From Aquibaculum arenosum (GTDB lineage Bacteria; Pseudomonadota; Alphaproteobacteria; Kiloniellales; DSM-21159): a stretch of DNA of 64,000 nucleotides. The stretch's first letter is position 1, and each line of letters opens with the position of its first letter. The notes under the pieces are model-generated. The model ran no database searches and was not told the DNA's origin. It saw nothing but the letters and a program-made list of their open reading frames with translations. This document shows positions 46,285 through 56,112 of this stretch, piece after piece. The stretch covers positions 496,001-560,000 of the forward strand of contig NZ_JARHUD010000001.1 of the NCBI RefSeq assembly GCF_029222965.1. The letters run 5' to 3'. Made by a program: the position numbers and the translations under genes.

Positions 46285-47364
46285 ATGAAAATCCGTACAA
46301 TGGGGCGCTTGACGCCCGTTCTTGCCGCCTCGGCGATGCTGGTGACAGCCACCGGTGCGACGGCGCAGGAATACGAGATGACGATCTCCACCATTGTTCC
46401 GGAGAATCTCACCAATAACGAGATCTGGCCTGGCTTGGTTCACTTTAAGAGCCTGGTGGAGTCGCGGACCGATGGCGATATTGCCGTCACGCTCTTCGGA
46501 AACTCGCAGCTCGGGTCGGAAGTCGAGACCGGCAGCCAGGTACAGGCGGGCGGTGCGGCGCTGCAGTCGACCGTGATGTCTTCCGGCGCGATGTCGTCCT
46601 TCTACGAGAAATACCAGGCGGTCACGACGCCGTTCCTCTTCGAAAACTGGCGCCAGGCCTGGACCTTCTTCGACAGTGAATGGTTCGCCGACTTCATGCG
46701 CGGCACGATTGAGGAAGCGGACATGCGCTACCTCGGCACCTTCGATGACGGCGGCGGCTTCGTGGCCTTCACCACCCGCGGCAAGATGATCGAGACGGTG
46801 GACGATCTCGAGGGCATGAACATCCGCGTGGAGGAGAATCCCTCCCACGTGGCGACAATGCGCGCACTGGGCGCCTCGGCAACGCCGCTGCCCTGGGGTG
46901 AGGTGGTCACCGCGCTCGAGACCGGGCTGGCCGATGGGCAGTTCAACGCGCCAGTGGTCAACACCTCCTTCAACCTCTACGAGGTCAGCGACTACACCAC
47001 CATGACCGGCCATGTTTACAACAGCCAGTCCTGGATGGTGAGCGAGACCTGGTACCAGTCACTGCCGGACGACTATCAGCGCATCATCGTGCAGTCGGCG
47101 CGTGAGGCAATCCAGCTGGCGCATGGTGCCTCGGGTGCCCTGGCAACGGCGGCTTGGCAGGAGTCCTGCGAGAAGTTCGACGACTGCTACATCATGCCGG
47201 CGGACGAGCGTCAGCGCATGGCGGAAATGGCGCGCCCGGCCTGGAAAGAGTGGATCGTCAATGACTTCGGCATGGATGAAGCCCTGGTCGATGAGCTCTG
47301 GGCCGAGGTCGATCGCGTCGGCGAGGAGCTGAACGACACAGACTTCCAGACTTACGGCCAGTAA
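46285..47364 (+). CDS. TRAP transporter substrate-binding protein (DctP family)
   Basis: 359 residues with a signal peptide (about 1-27, ending GATAQEY) and the DctP fold. LFGNSQLGSEVETGSQVQAG lies near 72-92. The arginine in GMNIRVEENP is the usual carboxylate anchor, and PLPWGEVVTALETGLADGQFN lies near 200. It delivers an organic acid or similar solute to the DctQM permease encoded downstream. A hairpin follows its stop. Confidence 0.93.
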   Translation: MKIRTMGRLTPVLAASAMLVTATGATAQEYEMTISTIVPENLTNNEIWPGLVHFKSLVESRTDGDIAVTLFGNSQLGSEVETGSQVQAGGAALQSTVMSSGAMSSFYEKYQAVTTPFLFENWRQAWTFFDSEWFADFMRGTIEEADMRYLGTFDDGGGFVAFTTRGKMIETVDDLEGMNIRVEENPSHVATMRALGASATPLPWGEVVTALETGLADGQFNAPVVNTSFNLYEVSDYTTMTGHVYNSQSWMVSETWYQSLPDDYQRIIVQSAREAIQLAHGASGALATAAWQESCEKFDDCYIMPADERQRMAEMARPAWKEWIVNDFGMDEALVDELWAEVDRVGEELNDTDFQTYGQ

Positions 47365-47376
47365 CGGCCGAGAGAT

Positions 47377-47411
47377 CCGGCGGGCGGTATTCTTGCTGCC
47401 CGCCGGCCTTT
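47377..47411 (+). terminator. hairpin after dctP, likely attenuator
   Basis: CCGGCGGGC (47377-47385) pairs with GCCCGCCGG (47398-47406), followed by CCTTTCT. The tail is a weak T-run, so partial termination would lower permease mRNA relative to the binding protein, a common arrangement. Confidence 0.6.
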
Positions 47412-47459
47412 CTCCGCCTCATCGAGCCTCTCTTCAAGGCTGAGCCTGGATCGAGTGAG

Positions 47460-48005
47460 ATGCCGCTTCTAGCTGCAGTCCGGCGTGCCAGCGATATCGT
47501 CAACACGCTGGCCATTTGGTTGTGCGTCGCCTGTGTTCTGGGGATGCTTAGCATCTCCTTCATGGGTTTCCTGTACATGGTGGTCACCGGCCGCGCCTTG
47601 ACCTGGACCTATTCGCTGGCTCGGGTCCTGTTGCCGTGGATTGGTCTCATCTCGGGCACGATCGCGCTGCGATACGGAGAGCACGTGGCCATGACGTTGC
47701 TCGCGCAGATGCTGCCGCGTCCCTTGGTGAAAGGCTTGCAGGTGCTCTGCCTCGTCTCGATTGCCATCTTCGGCTTCATGCTGATCTGGTACGGTTGGCC
47801 CTTCTTCACAGGTGCGCGCCAGACTTACATGGTGTCCGACCTGATCCGGATCCCTCAGTACTTCACGGCGATTGCGGTCCCGCTCAGCGGTGCGATCATT
47901 CTGTTGCACCTCTCCCATGGTTTTGCCTTGCTCGGACATGACGTCTCGGCGCAGGAGGCGGTCAGCGAGGCTATCGGCGAAAAGCCTTCCAAGCAGGTGA
48001 CGTGA
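47460..48005 (+). CDS. TRAP transporter small permease (DctQ family)
   Basis: A 181-residue small membrane subunit with four hydrophobic helices and the DctQ pattern around PWIGLISGTIALRYGEHVAMTLL. It bridges the binding protein and the large permease. The ATG at 47460 lies in a GTGAG context; the stop overlaps the next gene's start. Confidence 0.9.
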   Translation: MPLLAAVRRASDIVNTLAIWLCVACVLGMLSISFMGFLYMVVTGRALTWTYSLARVLLPWIGLISGTIALRYGEHVAMTLLAQMLPRPLVKGLQVLCLVSIAIFGFMLIWYGWPFFTGARQTYMVSDLIRIPQYFTAIAVPLSGAIILLHLSHGFALLGHDVSAQEAVSEAIGEKPSKQVT

Positions 48006-49282
48006 TGGGTTTGGCGATACTTGTCTTCGTTGGTCTGTTGCTGATCGGTACACCGATTGCGGTGATCATGGCCTTGTCCGGCGTGGCGGGCAGCTACGCC
48101 ATCGGCGGCGAACGGATGATGAGCATCCTCGCCGACCGCATGTTCGCCGGCGTGTCCTCCTACATGCTGATCGCCATTCCCTATTTCATCTTCACAGCTG
48201 AGTTGATGAATCAGGGTGGGCTGACCCAAAAGCTCATCACTTTCAACAACGCGCTGTTCGGCCGCATCAGGGGCGCCCTCAGCCACGTCAACATCACGGT
48301 GTCGGTCTTCTTCGCCGGTCTCACTGGAGCGGCGATCACCGACACCGTGGCCCTGGGCAAGGTCCTGATCCCCTCCATGAAGGAGCAGGGATACGACGCC
48401 GAGTATGCCGCTGCGGTGACGGCCTGCTCTTCCATCATCGGCCCGATCATTCCGCCAAGTGTGGTGATGGTGGTCTATGCGACCATGCTGCGCGATGTCT
48501 CCGTCATCGACCTCTTCGCGGGCGGCATCCTGCCCGGGCTGGTCATGGCGGGAGCTCTGCTGGTCATCAGTTTCTATCTTTCCTGGCGGCGCAGCTACCC
48601 GAAACAGGCCGCCACATCCTTGCGCGCCGGGCTGGTTTCCTTTGTGGCGGCTTTGCCGGCACTCTTCGTCCCAGTGATCATTCTTGGCGGCATCCTTTCC
48701 GGTATGACGACCATCACGGAAGCCTCTGGTTTCGCCGCCGTCTACACGCTGCTGATAGGCTTCTTGGTCTATCGCAATCTCAGCTGGCGCAAAGTCTGGG
48801 ACGCTTTGATCGTGACGGTGCGTTTCTCCGGCGTGGTCTTCCTGCTGCTAGCGGCCTCGGCGGTTCTGGGCTGGTTCGTCACCCGCTCGGGCATCGCACA
48901 CGAAGCGGCGCAAATGATTGTTACCGTGACCGACAATTCCTTCCTGCAGCTCATGCTGGTCGCCATTTTTCTGCTGCTCATCGGCACGGCGATCGACGTG
49001 CTGCCGGCGCTGGTGGTGGTGGCGCCGCTGCTGGTCCCGGCCATGGTGACCTTGGGGTTCGATCCGCTGCACTTTGCGATCTTCATGATCGTGACCCTGA
49101 ACATCGCGAACATCACGCCGCCGGTGGGGATGACATTGATGGCGGCAGCGCAGATCGCGCGCATTCCTTACGAACGCGCGATCGTGGCGTCGCTGCCCTT
49201 CTACCTGTCTTTCATCGCCGTGATCGTGCTGCTGGCCCTGTTCCCGGGCCTGTCCACCTGGATCCCGAGCCTGCTCGGCTGA
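48005..49282 (+). CDS. TRAP transporter large permease (DctM family)
   Basis: A 425-residue channel subunit with about 12 helices, including SVFFAGLTGAAITDTVALGK, SIIGPIIPPSVVMVVYA and NIANITPPVGMTLMAAAQI, the two inverted-repeat landmarks of DctM. The ATG at 48005 overlaps the DctQ stop (TGATG); a GTG one codon earlier is possible. It completes a DctPQM system and converges with the DUF6352-like gene (6 bp). Confidence 0.93.
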   Translation: MGLAILVFVGLLLIGTPIAVIMALSGVAGSYAIGGERMMSILADRMFAGVSSYMLIAIPYFIFTAELMNQGGLTQKLITFNNALFGRIRGALSHVNITVSVFFAGLTGAAITDTVALGKVLIPSMKEQGYDAEYAAAVTACSSIIGPIIPPSVVMVVYATMLRDVSVIDLFAGGILPGLVMAGALLVISFYLSWRRSYPKQAATSLRAGLVSFVAALPALFVPVIILGGILSGMTTITEASGFAAVYTLLIGFLVYRNLSWRKVWDALIVTVRFSGVVFLLLAASAVLGWFVTRSGIAHEAAQMIVTVTDNSFLQLMLVAIFLLLIGTAIDVLPALVVVAPLLVPAMVTLGFDPLHFAIFMIVTLNIANITPPVGMTLMAAAQIARIPYERAIVASLPFYLSFIAVIVLLALFPGLSTWIPSLLG

Positions 49283-49288
49283 GTGGGC

Positions 49289-50320
49289 TCAGGCCCGCTC
49301 GGCCAGGGGCAGGTTCATCAGCAGGTTTTGCGGCTTGAGACGAAGCCGGCCCTCCGGTGTCATGCACAACCCCATGTAGACCGGGCGGCCGGCCACGCTG
49401 GCCGCCATCACGCTGGGATCGCGGAATTCGAGCCGGAACAGGGAGAGGAGGCGCCTCAGGCGGTCTTCTTCGACATCCTGGCCGTTGTAGAGGTCGTTCA
49501 GCAGCTGTGAGGCTTCGCTGTCCAGACCCAGATGCCAGACCCAACGCTCGTCGCTGATCTTTTGCACCGGCTGGATCGAGACATCGATGGCCAAGAAATG
49601 TGCCACCCAAGCCTCCAGCACGCGGCAGAGCGCGTCGAGGCCGGGCGAGGAGAAATTGAGATTGAGCACGAGATCGTGGCGGCTGTCCCGCTCCCAATAG
49701 ACCGCAGCGTTCTCGGCCTGCATCACCTCCAGATCGACGGAACGCAGCGGCGTTTGCGCCTCAGCTACCAGGCGGCCCAATGAGCCAAAACCGCCGGTGG
49801 TCGCGTACATCTCCACTGTCTCAGCGTCGGCCAGCATGATGGCGTCGCCCTCGATGGTGACCATCTGTTCCCTGAAGAAGAGCTCACCGGCCCGGGCCCG
49901 GAAGGGATCCTCGACGCCGTCGAGAACGTGGCGCAAGATTACATGCGTCAATTGATCCAGGAAGAGCGGTGGGACGGGCATGTCACCCGCCTTCACGTCC
50001 GGCGGCGAGAGGAAATAGTAAAGATAGGCTTCTTCCAAGCTAGCGGCCGCCATCAGGCGATCACGAAAGGCGAGCCAGATCTGCCAATTATCGCGCCCGT
50101 CGGGGTCAGCCAGACGGGCGAGTCTCGCTTGGCCAACCCGCTCGCGCGGGTTCTTGAGCAGGGTGGCGTGCAGCGCCCGTTCCTCGTCGCAGGCCTCCTC
50201 CGGGGGTTGCATCTCGGGGCGCCGCAGGTAGGCGCGCAGGAAGTCGTCCGCAGGCACCAGATGGTCGGCTTCGCTCCGTGTGGTGAAGTGATAGCCACTG
50301 TCGCGCCAGAAATCAGGCAT
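49289..50320 (-). CDS. DUF6352-like protein of unknown function
   Basis: 343 residues, soluble, with no signal peptide or membrane segment. It begins MPDFWRDSGYH and contains the distinct FLRAYLRRPE segment near 28-37; I associate these with the DUF6352 family, though without a search. No catalytic motif is obvious. A good AAAGGAG site precedes the ATG. It lies 78 bp after the choline dehydrogenase on the same strand, so it may be the last gene of the bet transcript. Confidence 0.65.
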   Translation of the reverse strand: MPDFWRDSGYHFTTRSEADHLVPADDFLRAYLRRPEMQPPEEACDEERALHATLLKNPRERVGQARLARLADPDGRDNWQIWLAFRDRLMAAASLEEAYLYYFLSPPDVKAGDMPVPPLFLDQLTHVILRHVLDGVEDPFRARAGELFFREQMVTIEGDAIMLADAETVEMYATTGGFGSLGRLVAEAQTPLRSVDLEVMQAENAAVYWERDSRHDLVLNLNFSSPGLDALCRVLEAWVAHFLAIDVSIQPVQKISDERWVWHLGLDSEASQLLNDLYNGQDVEEDRLRRLLSLFRLEFRDPSVMAASVAGRPVYMGLCMTPEGRLRLKPQNLLMNLPLAERA

Positions 50321-50398
50321 TCCGGTCTCCTTTGCTCAGAGCTATGCCAAGCTCCGCCAGCAGCGTCCAGGGCTGAGCCAGCCGCATCATAGATCGGA

Positions 50399-52060
50399 TC
50401 ACCGCTGTTTGCTCTCCCACTCCGGGTGGATCCAGACCGGCGCGTCGGAAGGCGGAAGCGGATTGCGGCCGCGGATACGGTCGGCCAGCTTCTCGGCCAG
50501 CATGATGGTGGGCGCATTCAGGTTGCCGCTGACGATGTCCGGCATGATCGAGGCGTCCACCACTCGCAGGCCTTCCATGCCGTGCACCCGGCCGTCGCCG
50601 TCGACCACCGCCATGGCGTCGCTTTCCGGGCCCATGCGGCAGGTACAGGAGGGGTGGTAGGCACTTTCCCCGTGCTGGCGCACGAAGGCATCGATGTCTG
50701 CGTCGGTTTTCACTTCCGGGCCGGGCGCCAGTTCCGGACCGCGGTAGGGATCGAAGGCTTTCTGGGCGAAGATCTCGCGCGTCAGGTGGATGGCGTCGCG
50801 CATCTCCTGCCGGTCATTCTCGGTGCCCATGTAGTTGAACAGGATCTCCGGTGCCTGGCGCGGGTCGGTCGAGCGAATGCGCACGTGACCGCGCGCGGTG
50901 GGGCGCATGGGGCCCACATGCGCCTGGAATCCGTGGCCCTTCACCGGGTTGCTGCCGTCGTAGTTCATGGCGATGGGCAGGAAGTGGTACTGCAGGTTCG
51001 GATGCTCGATGCCGGCGCGGCTGCGGATGAAGCCGCCGGCCTCGAACTGGCTGCTGGCGCCGGGGCCGGACTTGAACAGCATCCACTGCAGCCCAACCCA
51101 GGGCTTGTTCCACCACTGAGTCGCAGAGTAGAGGCTGATCGGCTGGGTGCAGGCGTGCTGCACGTAGACCTCGAGGTGATCCTGAAGGTTCTCGCCGACA
51201 CCCGGTAGGTCTTGCACCACCTCGATGCCAAGCTCGCGCAGACGATCGGCCGGGCCGATGCCGGAGAGCTGCAGCAACTGCGGCGAGTTGATCGCACCGC
51301 TGCTGACGATCACCTCCCGCTTGGCGCGCAGGGTTTCGCGCTCCTTGCCGCGCGCGATCTCGACACCCACGGCTCGCTGCCCCTCGAACATGACGTTCAG
51401 GGTGAGGACGCCACTTTCCACCGTGACGTTCGGACGCTCCATGGCTGGATAGAGATAGGCCATGGCCGCGGACCAGCGCCGGCCCTTGTGCGTGGTCATG
51501 TCCATGCGGCCGACGCCTTCCTGACGATGGCCGTTCATATCCTCGGTCACGGCGTAGCCGGCCTGGCGGCCCGCTTCCACCCAGGCCTTGAACAGGGGAT
51601 TGTCCATCTTGCCGGCGGAGACCTGCAAGGGACCCTCGCCGCCGCGGTAGTCGTCCGGCCCCAGTTCATGGCTCTGCGCGCGCTTGAAGTAGGGCAGGCA
51701 GTCCGCATAGCTCCAGCCGGGCAAGCCGTGCTGGCCCCAACGATCGTAGTCGCGGGCGTGGCCGCGGACGTAGGCCATGCCATTGATCGAGGAGGAGCCA
51801 CCGAGCACGCGCCCGCGCGGGCAGTAGAGCGAGCGGCCGTCCATGAAAGGCTCGGGCTCGCTGTTGTAGTACCAATTGAACTTGTCGTTCGCGAGAGGGT
51901 AGGCAAGTGCGGCGGGCATGTGGATGAAGATCGAGCGGTCCTTGGGCCCGGCCTCCAGTACCAGCACACTCACATCGGGATCTTCCGACAGGCGATTGGC
52001 GAGCACGCACCCGGCCGAGCCGGCGCCAACAATAATGTAATCGTAGTCCTTGGCGCTCAT
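50399..52060 (-). CDS. betA: choline dehydrogenase
   Basis: A 553-residue GMC oxidoreductase. The FAD dinucleotide fold is [17 protein letters not shown] (GAGSAG 12-17), with GMC signatures around [15 protein letters not shown] and [18 protein letters not shown] and the active-site His in [12 protein letters not shown]. It oxidises choline to betaine aldehyde at the membrane. The ATG at 52060 overlaps the betB stop (TGATG). Confidence 0.95.
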   Translation of the reverse strand: MSAKDYDYIIVGAGSAGCVLANRLSEDPDVSVLVLEAGPKDRSIFIHMPAALAYPLANDKFNWYYNSEPEPFMDGRSLYCPRGRVLGGSSSINGMAYVRGHARDYDRWGQHGLPGWSYADCLPYFKRAQSHELGPDDYRGGEGPLQVSAGKMDNPLFKAWVEAGRQAGYAVTEDMNGHRQEGVGRMDMTTHKGRRWSAAMAYLYPAMERPNVTVESGVLTLNVMFEGQRAVGVEIARGKERETLRAKREVIVSSGAINSPQLLQLSGIGPADRLRELGIEVVQDLPGVGENLQDHLEVYVQHACTQPISLYSATQWWNKPWVGLQWMLFKSGPGASSQFEAGGFIRSRAGIEHPNLQYHFLPIAMNYDGSNPVKGHGFQAHVGPMRPTARGHVRIRSTDPRQAPEILFNYMGTENDRQEMRDAIHLTREIFAQKAFDPYRGPELAPGPEVKTDADIDAFVRQHGESAYHPSCTCRMGPESDAMAVVDGDGRVHGMEGLRVVDASIMPDIVSGNLNAPTIMLAEKLADRIRGRNPLPPSDAPVWIHPEWESKQR

Positions 52061-53520
52061 CAGTAGGGGCACTCCACCTCACCCAGTTCCACATAGACCG
52101 ACTTGAGCTGGCTGTAGTGCTCGATGGCGGCCTTGCCGTTCTCGCGGCCGATGCCGGAAAGCTTCACGCCGCCGAAGGGCATCTCGATCGGGGTGATGTT
52201 GTAGTTGTTGATCCAGCAGGTCCCGGCTTGCAGGTGGGCGACCGTCCGGTGGGCACGGGCGAGGTCGCGGGTAAAAACCCCGGCGGCCAGACCATAGGGC
52301 GTGGCGTTGGCGCGCTCGATGACCTCCTCTTCCTCGTCGAAGGCTAGCACTGACATGACCGGACCGAAGATTTCCTCCCGCACAACGCTCATATCGTCCC
52401 GGCAGTTGGCAAAGACTGTGGGTTCAACGAAGGCACCCTGTCCCAGCGCACCTTCCGTCACCCGTTTGCCGCCGATCACTGCATCCGCGCCTTCCGCCTT
52501 GCCGCGCTCGATGTAGCCCAGAACCTTCTGCAGATGCTCCTCGCCGATCAGGGCGCCGACCTGCGTTGCGGGATCGAGGGGATCGCCGATGACCATGCGA
52601 CGGGTGCGCTCCACCAAGCGCTCGAGGAAGCTGTCGAGCAGTTTGCGCTGTACGAAGACCCGGGTACCGTTGGAGCAGACTTCGCCGGCGGAATAGAAAT
52701 TGCCGAGCATGGCGCCGCTGATCGCCCGATCGACCTCGGCGTCATCGAAGACGATGAGCGGCGACTTGCCGCCGAGTTCCAGTGTCACGTGCTTCAGGCT
52801 GGCGGCGGCATCGGTCATCACTTTGATGCCGGTGCCCACTTCGCCGGTCAGCGAGACCTTCGCAATACCGGGGTGGCGTGTGAGCAGCTGGCCGGTCTCG
52901 GCAAAGCCCTGCACCACGTTGAAGACACCTGGCGGCATGCCGGCTTCGGCGAAGACCTCTGCCAGTTTCACTGCGGTGAGCGGGGTCAGTTCCGCCGGCT
53001 TGAAGATCATGGCGTTGCCGCAGGCCAGCGCCGGCGCTGCCTTCCAGCAGGCGATCTGCATGGGATAGTTCCAGGCCCCGATGCCGGCGCAGATGCCCAG
53101 CGGTTCGCGCCGGGTGTAGGCAAAGGCGCTGCCCAGGTCGATGTGCTCGCCGGTGAGGCTAGCGGCCAGGCCGCCGAAATACTCCAGGCAGTCAGCGCCA
53201 GAGTGGATGTCGATGGCTTCCGTTTCCTGGATCGGCTTGCCGGTGTCCAGGGTTTCCAGCCGTGCCAGTTCGTCGTTGCGGGCCCGCAGCAGTTGGGCCG
53301 CGCGGGTCAGGATCCGACCACGTTCCGCACCGGTCATCGCCGACCAGACCGCAAAGCCGCGGCGGGCGGCCGCTACGGCCGCTTCGACCTCGGCCCCTCC
53401 GGCGATGCGCACTTGCGCCAAGATTTCGCCGGTCGCGGGGTTTAGGGTTTCGAAACAGTCGGTCGTGGCGGGACGGTAGGCGCCGTCGATCCAGGCTTCG
53501 AGAATGCCGGTGTCAGTCAT
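52060..53520 (-). CDS. betB: betaine aldehyde dehydrogenase
   Basis: 486 residues of the ALDH superfamily. [14 protein letters not shown] is near the cofactor site, the glutamate lies in [14 protein letters not shown] and the nucleophilic cysteine in [13 protein letters not shown]. It oxidises betaine aldehyde to glycine betaine. It is translationally coupled to betA and follows betI by 21 bp. Confidence 0.95.
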   Translation of the reverse strand: MTDTGILEAWIDGAYRPATTDCFETLNPATGEILAQVRIAGGAEVEAAVAAARRGFAVWSAMTGAERGRILTRAAQLLRARNDELARLETLDTGKPIQETEAIDIHSGADCLEYFGGLAASLTGEHIDLGSAFAYTRREPLGICAGIGAWNYPMQIACWKAAPALACGNAMIFKPAELTPLTAVKLAEVFAEAGMPPGVFNVVQGFAETGQLLTRHPGIAKVSLTGEVGTGIKVMTDAAASLKHVTLELGGKSPLIVFDDAEVDRAISGAMLGNFYSAGEVCSNGTRVFVQRKLLDSFLERLVERTRRMVIGDPLDPATQVGALIGEEHLQKVLGYIERGKAEGADAVIGGKRVTEGALGQGAFVEPTVFANCRDDMSVVREEIFGPVMSVLAFDEEEEVIERANATPYGLAAGVFTRDLARAHRTVAHLQAGTCWINNYNITPIEMPFGGVKLSGIGRENGKAAIEHYSQLKSVYVELGEVECPY

Positions 53521-53541
53521 GCTCTTGGTCTCTCTTCGATG

Positions 53542-54144
53542 TCAGGCGGCGGGGCAGGGCAGTCGCTCGCGCCGCAATAGGGTGTCGACGAACTCTATGC
53601 AGAGCCGCTGTGACTGCTCCGCCTGCGGCGTGTCCCGGGAGAGGGCGGCCCGCAACCAGAGGCCGTCGATCATGGCCGCCAGGGCGATGGCCTGGCGCTC
53701 CGCTTCCTCGCCGGGCAGAAGCGAGCGCAGGGCATAGCGCAGGTTCGACAGCAGTCGCTGCTCGTAGACATGCTGCACGCGCTTGAGGCCCGGCGAATGG
53801 GTGAGCTGGCCCCAGAAAGCCAGCCAGACACGGGCGATGCGCGGCTCGAACTGCTCCGGTGCCAGCAGGCCGGAAATGACGGCTTCCAGGCGTGCCCGTG
53901 GCGTCCGCGCATGGCGCAACTTGGTAACGATGCTGGCGCTGAGATCGCTGGCAAGGCTGCGTAGGGTGGCCTCCAGCAGGCCGTTCTTGTCGCGGAAGTA
54001 GTGTGCCACCAAGCCCGAGGAGACGCCCGCCCGGCGGCTGATGGACTGCAGCGTGGTCGCGGCAAAGCCGACGTCATGAATGGACTCGATCGTGGCAGCG
54101 ATCAACTGCCGGCGACGAAGCTCCTCCACTCCCACCTTGGGCAT
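53542..54144 (-). CDS. betI: TetR family choline-responsive repressor
   Basis: 200 residues. The N-terminal TetR HTH (about 10-55) includes TTLQSISRRAGVSSGLVAHYFRDK, and the C-terminal helical domain matches BetI. BetI represses the bet genes in the absence of choline. The ATG at 54144 gives the BetI-type start MPKVGVEELRR. It leads the betI-betB-betA transcript and faces choX. Confidence 0.93.
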   Translation of the reverse strand: MPKVGVEELRRRQLIAATIESIHDVGFAATTLQSISRRAGVSSGLVAHYFRDKNGLLEATLRSLASDLSASIVTKLRHARTPRARLEAVISGLLAPEQFEPRIARVWLAFWGQLTHSPGLKRVQHVYEQRLLSNLRYALRSLLPGEEAERQAIALAAMIDGLWLRAALSRDTPQAEQSQRLCIEFVDTLLRRERLPCPAA

Positions 54145-54200
54145 CGTGACCTCGGCTCCCGGATTCCGACGACTGAAGCCAGACACTAGGATATTCTTTA

Positions 54201-54216
54201 TTGATTGTTCAATCAA
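54201..54216. promoter_or_regulatory. BetI-like operator TTGATTG-N2-CAATCAA in the divergent promoter
   Basis: A perfect 7-bp dyad with a 2-bp spacer lies 57 bp upstream of betI and 70 bp upstream of choX. On the minus strand its outer TTGATT could be a -35 box, 17 bp before TATCCT, so binding would occlude RNA polymerase. This matches the expectation for BetI control of both directions. Confidence 0.75.
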
Positions 54217-54285
54217 AAACCCTTTTCATAGGCACTCAGCTCGCCATAAGGCGACAGAGTATGAAAACCAGCGGAGGCACAGAGA

Positions 54286-55245
54286 ATGCTCAAATCCGGA
54301 CGCTTCGCGGCCGCGCTTATGGCCGCCACCCTGCTTTCTGCCGGGCTTTCTGCCGGCGGTGCCCTGGCTGCCGATCCCGAGAGCTGCCAGACGGTCCGCT
54401 TCTCGGACGTCGGCTGGACTGACATCACCGCGACCACGGCCACGGCCACGGTCGTGCTCGAAGGGCTGGGCTATACGCCGCGTACCCAGGTTCTGGCGGT
54501 GCCGGTTACCTATGCGTCACTGAGCAACGGAGACATCGACGTCTTCCTCGGCAACTGGATGCCCACCATGGAGGGCGACATCGCGCCCTATCGCGAGGAT
54601 GGCTCGGTGGAAGTGCTTGGCCCCAATCTCGAGGGCGCCAAGTATACCCTGGCGACCTTGGCGCCGACGGCGGATTCGGGCCTGACGAGCTTTGCCGACA
54701 TCGCCGAATTCAGCGAGGACCTGGAGGGCCAGATCTATGGCATCGAGCCCGGCAACGATGGCAACCGCTTGATCCTCGAGATGATCGAAGCCGACGCCTT
54801 CGGTCTGGGTAACTTTGACCTCGTTGAATCCAGTGAGCAGGGCATGCTGGCGCAGGTGTCGCGTGCGGCGCGCCGGGACCAGGCCGTGGTCTTCCTGGGC
54901 TGGGAACCGCATCCCATGAACGCCAACCACGACCTGGTATACCTCGATGGCGGCGATGACTGGTTCGGCCCCGACTATGGCGGCGCCACGGTCTATACCA
55001 ACGTGCGCGCCGGCTACACCGAGGAATGCCCGAACGTCGGCGCCTTCCTGGAGAACCTCCGCTTTTCGCTCGAGATGGAGAACGAGATCATGGCCGCCAT
55101 CCTGGATGACGGCCAAGCTCCGGAGCGGGCAGCGCAAGACTGGCTTACCGACAATCCCGACGTGCTGGACGGCTGGCTGGATGGCGTGAGCACGCTCAGC
55201 GGTGATGAAGGGCTCCCGGCAGTGCGGGCGCACCTGGGACTGTAA
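54286..55245 (+). CDS. choX: choline ABC transporter substrate-binding protein
   Basis: 319 residues with a signal peptide (about 1-29, ending GALAADPE) and a type-II binding fold of the OpuAC family (VRFSDVGWTDITATTA; DVFLGNWMPTM; VFLGWEPHPMN). The tryptophans and aromatics in these motifs are those that cage quaternary ammonium groups. The choline assignment rests on its position opposite betIBA. It begins the choXWV operon. Confidence 0.9.
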   Translation: MLKSGRFAAALMAATLLSAGLSAGGALAADPESCQTVRFSDVGWTDITATTATATVVLEGLGYTPRTQVLAVPVTYASLSNGDIDVFLGNWMPTMEGDIAPYREDGSVEVLGPNLEGAKYTLATLAPTADSGLTSFADIAEFSEDLEGQIYGIEPGNDGNRLILEMIEADAFGLGNFDLVESSEQGMLAQVSRAARRDQAVVFLGWEPHPMNANHDLVYLDGGDDWFGPDYGGATVYTNVRAGYTEECPNVGAFLENLRFSLEMENEIMAAILDDGQAPERAAQDWLTDNPDVLDGWLDGVSTLSGDEGLPAVRAHLGL

Positions 55246-55269
55246 GCGGCACGCAACGGGGACTGGGGC

Positions 55270-56109
55270 ATGGAAAGCTGGATCACCGACCGCAAGATCC
55301 CCTTGGGTCGCTGGATTCGCGATTTCGTCGATCTGCTGAACGAGGAGGCGGACTGGGTCTTCCAGCTGATCTCCGACGTGCTGGCCTTTCTGGTCGGCGG
55401 GCTGATCGACATCATGGCCTGGTTCCCGCCGCTCGTGCTGATCGCGCTTTTCGCAGCGCTTGCATGGTGGGTACAGCGTTCCCGCAAGCTGGTGGTGCTG
55501 CTCGTCCTTTCGCTGCTGCTAATCGTCAATCTCGGCTACTGGGAAGCGACGATCGAGACGCTCTCCCTGGTGCTCTTTGCCACCTTCTTCTGCATGCTGG
55601 TCGGCGTGCCTGTGGGCATTGCTTCGGCGCATCGACCGTGGCTGTACACGGCCATCCGGCCGGTGCTCGATCTGATGCAGACGATCCCCACCTTCGTCTA
55701 CCTGATCCCGACACTGATCCTATTCGGTCTGGGGGTGGTGCCGGGCCTGATTTCGACGATCATTTTCGCCATTCCGGCGCCGATCCGATTGACGCAACTG
55801 GGAATCGTCTCGGTGCCCCGACAGCTCCTGGAGGCCGGCGAGGCTTTTGGCGCCACGCCGCGCCAACTGCTCTGGAAGGTCGAACTGCCACACGCACTGC
55901 CAACCATCATGGCGGGCCTGACCCAGTGCATTATGCTCAGCCTCTCCATGGTGGTGATTGCCGCCTTGGTGGGCGCGGCGGGACTCGGCCAACCGGTGGT
56001 GCGCGCGCTCAACACCGTCAACATCGGCATGGGCTTCGAGGCCGGTCTCGCCATCGTCATCCTCGCTATCCTGCTGGACCGGGTCTGCAAGCGTCGGGAA
56101 GAGGACTGA
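55270..56109 (+). CDS. choW: choline ABC transporter permease
   Basis: A 279-residue permease of the ProW/OpuAB type. It has an N-terminal soluble segment, then about six helices, and the EAA loop EAGEAFGATPRQLLWKVELPHALP at about 194-217. It follows choX by 24 bp and precedes choV by 3 bp. Confidence 0.92.
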   Translation: MESWITDRKIPLGRWIRDFVDLLNEEADWVFQLISDVLAFLVGGLIDIMAWFPPLVLIALFAALAWWVQRSRKLVVLLVLSLLLIVNLGYWEATIETLSLVLFATFFCMLVGVPVGIASAHRPWLYTAIRPVLDLMQTIPTFVYLIPTLILFGLGVVPGLISTIIFAIPAPIRLTQLGIVSVPRQLLEAGEAFGATPRQLLWKVELPHALPTIMAGLTQCIMLSLSMVVIAALVGAAGLGQPVVRALNTVNIGMGFEAGLAIVILAILLDRVCKRREED

Positions 56110-56112
56110 GCC

